From IMG/VR virus record IMGVR_UViG_3300017783_000066, positions 1 to 39,796 of that record: a stretch of DNA of 39,796 bases; one strand, 5' to 3'. Below the pieces are notes generated by a model, which saw only the letters and a program-made list of their open reading frames with translations, made no database searches and was not told where the DNA came from. The DNA is from a virus. The first letter of the stretch is position 1. Every line of letters starts with the position of its first letter. The position numbers and the translations under genes were made by a program. Shown one piece after another: positions 39,571-39,796 of the stretch.

Positions 39571-39575
39571 TTAAT

Positions 39576-39796
39576 ATGGCACTAGGATACGGGTACGTTA
39601 GGGATGCAAAGCCAATGCAAATAAATTGGCAAGAGGTTGGTAAACAAATGACCGACAACATCCAAGCTGAAATAACAGATCGTCAAAACAGAAAAGACGA
39701 TATTGATAAACAACTAACACAATATAACAAAGACCTCTTAGATCAACCACAGGGGACAAATGCCGAGGTTAACAGGTTTATGGGGGATTTCTCTGC
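39576..39796 (+). CDS. Hypothetical protein, 3' end beyond window
   Basis: The frame starts MALGYGYVRDAKPMQINWQE five bases after the previous stop and is open to the end of the window (73 codons). The visible part is helical, Gln/Asp/Asn-rich and reads DRQNRKDDIDKQLTQYNKDL. Its position directly after the ejection-like gene suggests another internal virion or core protein, often very large in podoviruses. Only the N-terminus is visible, so no family can be given. Confidence 0.7.
   Translation, partial: MALGYGYVRDAKPMQINWQEVGKQMTDNIQAEITDRQNRKDDIDKQLTQYNKDLLDQPQGTNAEVNRFMGDFS

Noticed and set aside
1-39796. CRISPR arrays, insertion sequences, integrase or attachment sites
   Set aside because: No regularly spaced repeats, transposase or integrase motifs or duplicated att-like cores were seen, so the phage shows no sign of lysogeny in this window.

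Overview
The window looks like part of a lytic, tailed double-stranded DNA bacteriophage genome. No bacterial housekeeping genes, ribosomal RNA or complete tRNA genes are visible. The host is probably a member of the Bacteroidota, perhaps a flavobacterium. The DNA is AT-rich, start codons lack Shine-Dalgarno sequences and sit behind A/T-rich leaders, and several genes have a TAnnTTTG box just upstream, which is the Bacteroidota -7 promoter element. The large portal, the absence of a tape-measure or tail-tube gene, and an internal-virion-like protein at the right end fit a short-tailed (podovirus-like) particle, but that is inference. All family assignments come from reading motifs; no database was searched.

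Layout. (1) Positions 1-2692 are a leftward operon of small early-type genes and an ArdC-like anti-restriction protein. Two of its intercistronic gaps hold a covarying tRNA-like (acceptor/T-arm) hairpin followed by a GACAAT-ATTGTC palindrome. (2) 2693-3201 is a divergent intergenic control region. (3) 3213-5965 runs rightward: two small genes, a terminator, an operator-like region, then a phage GroEL, a 56-residue linker gene and a GroES. (4) A leftward winged-helix-like regulator (5931-6383) faces a rightward membrane protein across overlapping promoters. (5) 6828-8730 is a densely overlapping array of ten small, mostly lysine-rich proteins, including a 26-residue CDGSH-like miniprotein. (6) 8736-16006 encodes structural and putative adhesin genes: three proteins share an N-terminal module, two are glycine-rich, and one carries three LamG-like repeats. 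(7) 16018-17514 is a lysis region with an M15 peptidase and holin-like membrane proteins. (8) 17668-26098 is the packaging and head module: a second GroES-like protein, a small gene before the terminase, large terminase, portal, scaffold-like protein and major capsid protein. (9) 26164-34525 holds neck and tail genes, ending in a very large tail protein split from its N-terminal part by a single in-frame amber codon. (10) 34538-38335 has two structural proteins with Pro/Thr-rich linkers flanking a GlcNAc-type glycosyltransferase. (11) 38358 to the end has a GNAT-like acetyltransferase, an internal-virion-like protein and the start of another gene.

The genes appear to cooperate as a morphogenesis programme. 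The virus brings its own folding machine (GroEL plus two candidate co-chaperonins) for its capsid and large tail proteins, and possibly its own glycosyltransferase to decorate Pro/Thr-rich surface proteins. Transcription appears to be split among many short promoters of the TATCTTTG type and at least three rho-independent terminators. The most unusual structures are the paired tRNA-like intercistronic elements, the amber-split tail protein, the glycosyltransferase between two mucin-like proteins and the CDGSH miniprotein.
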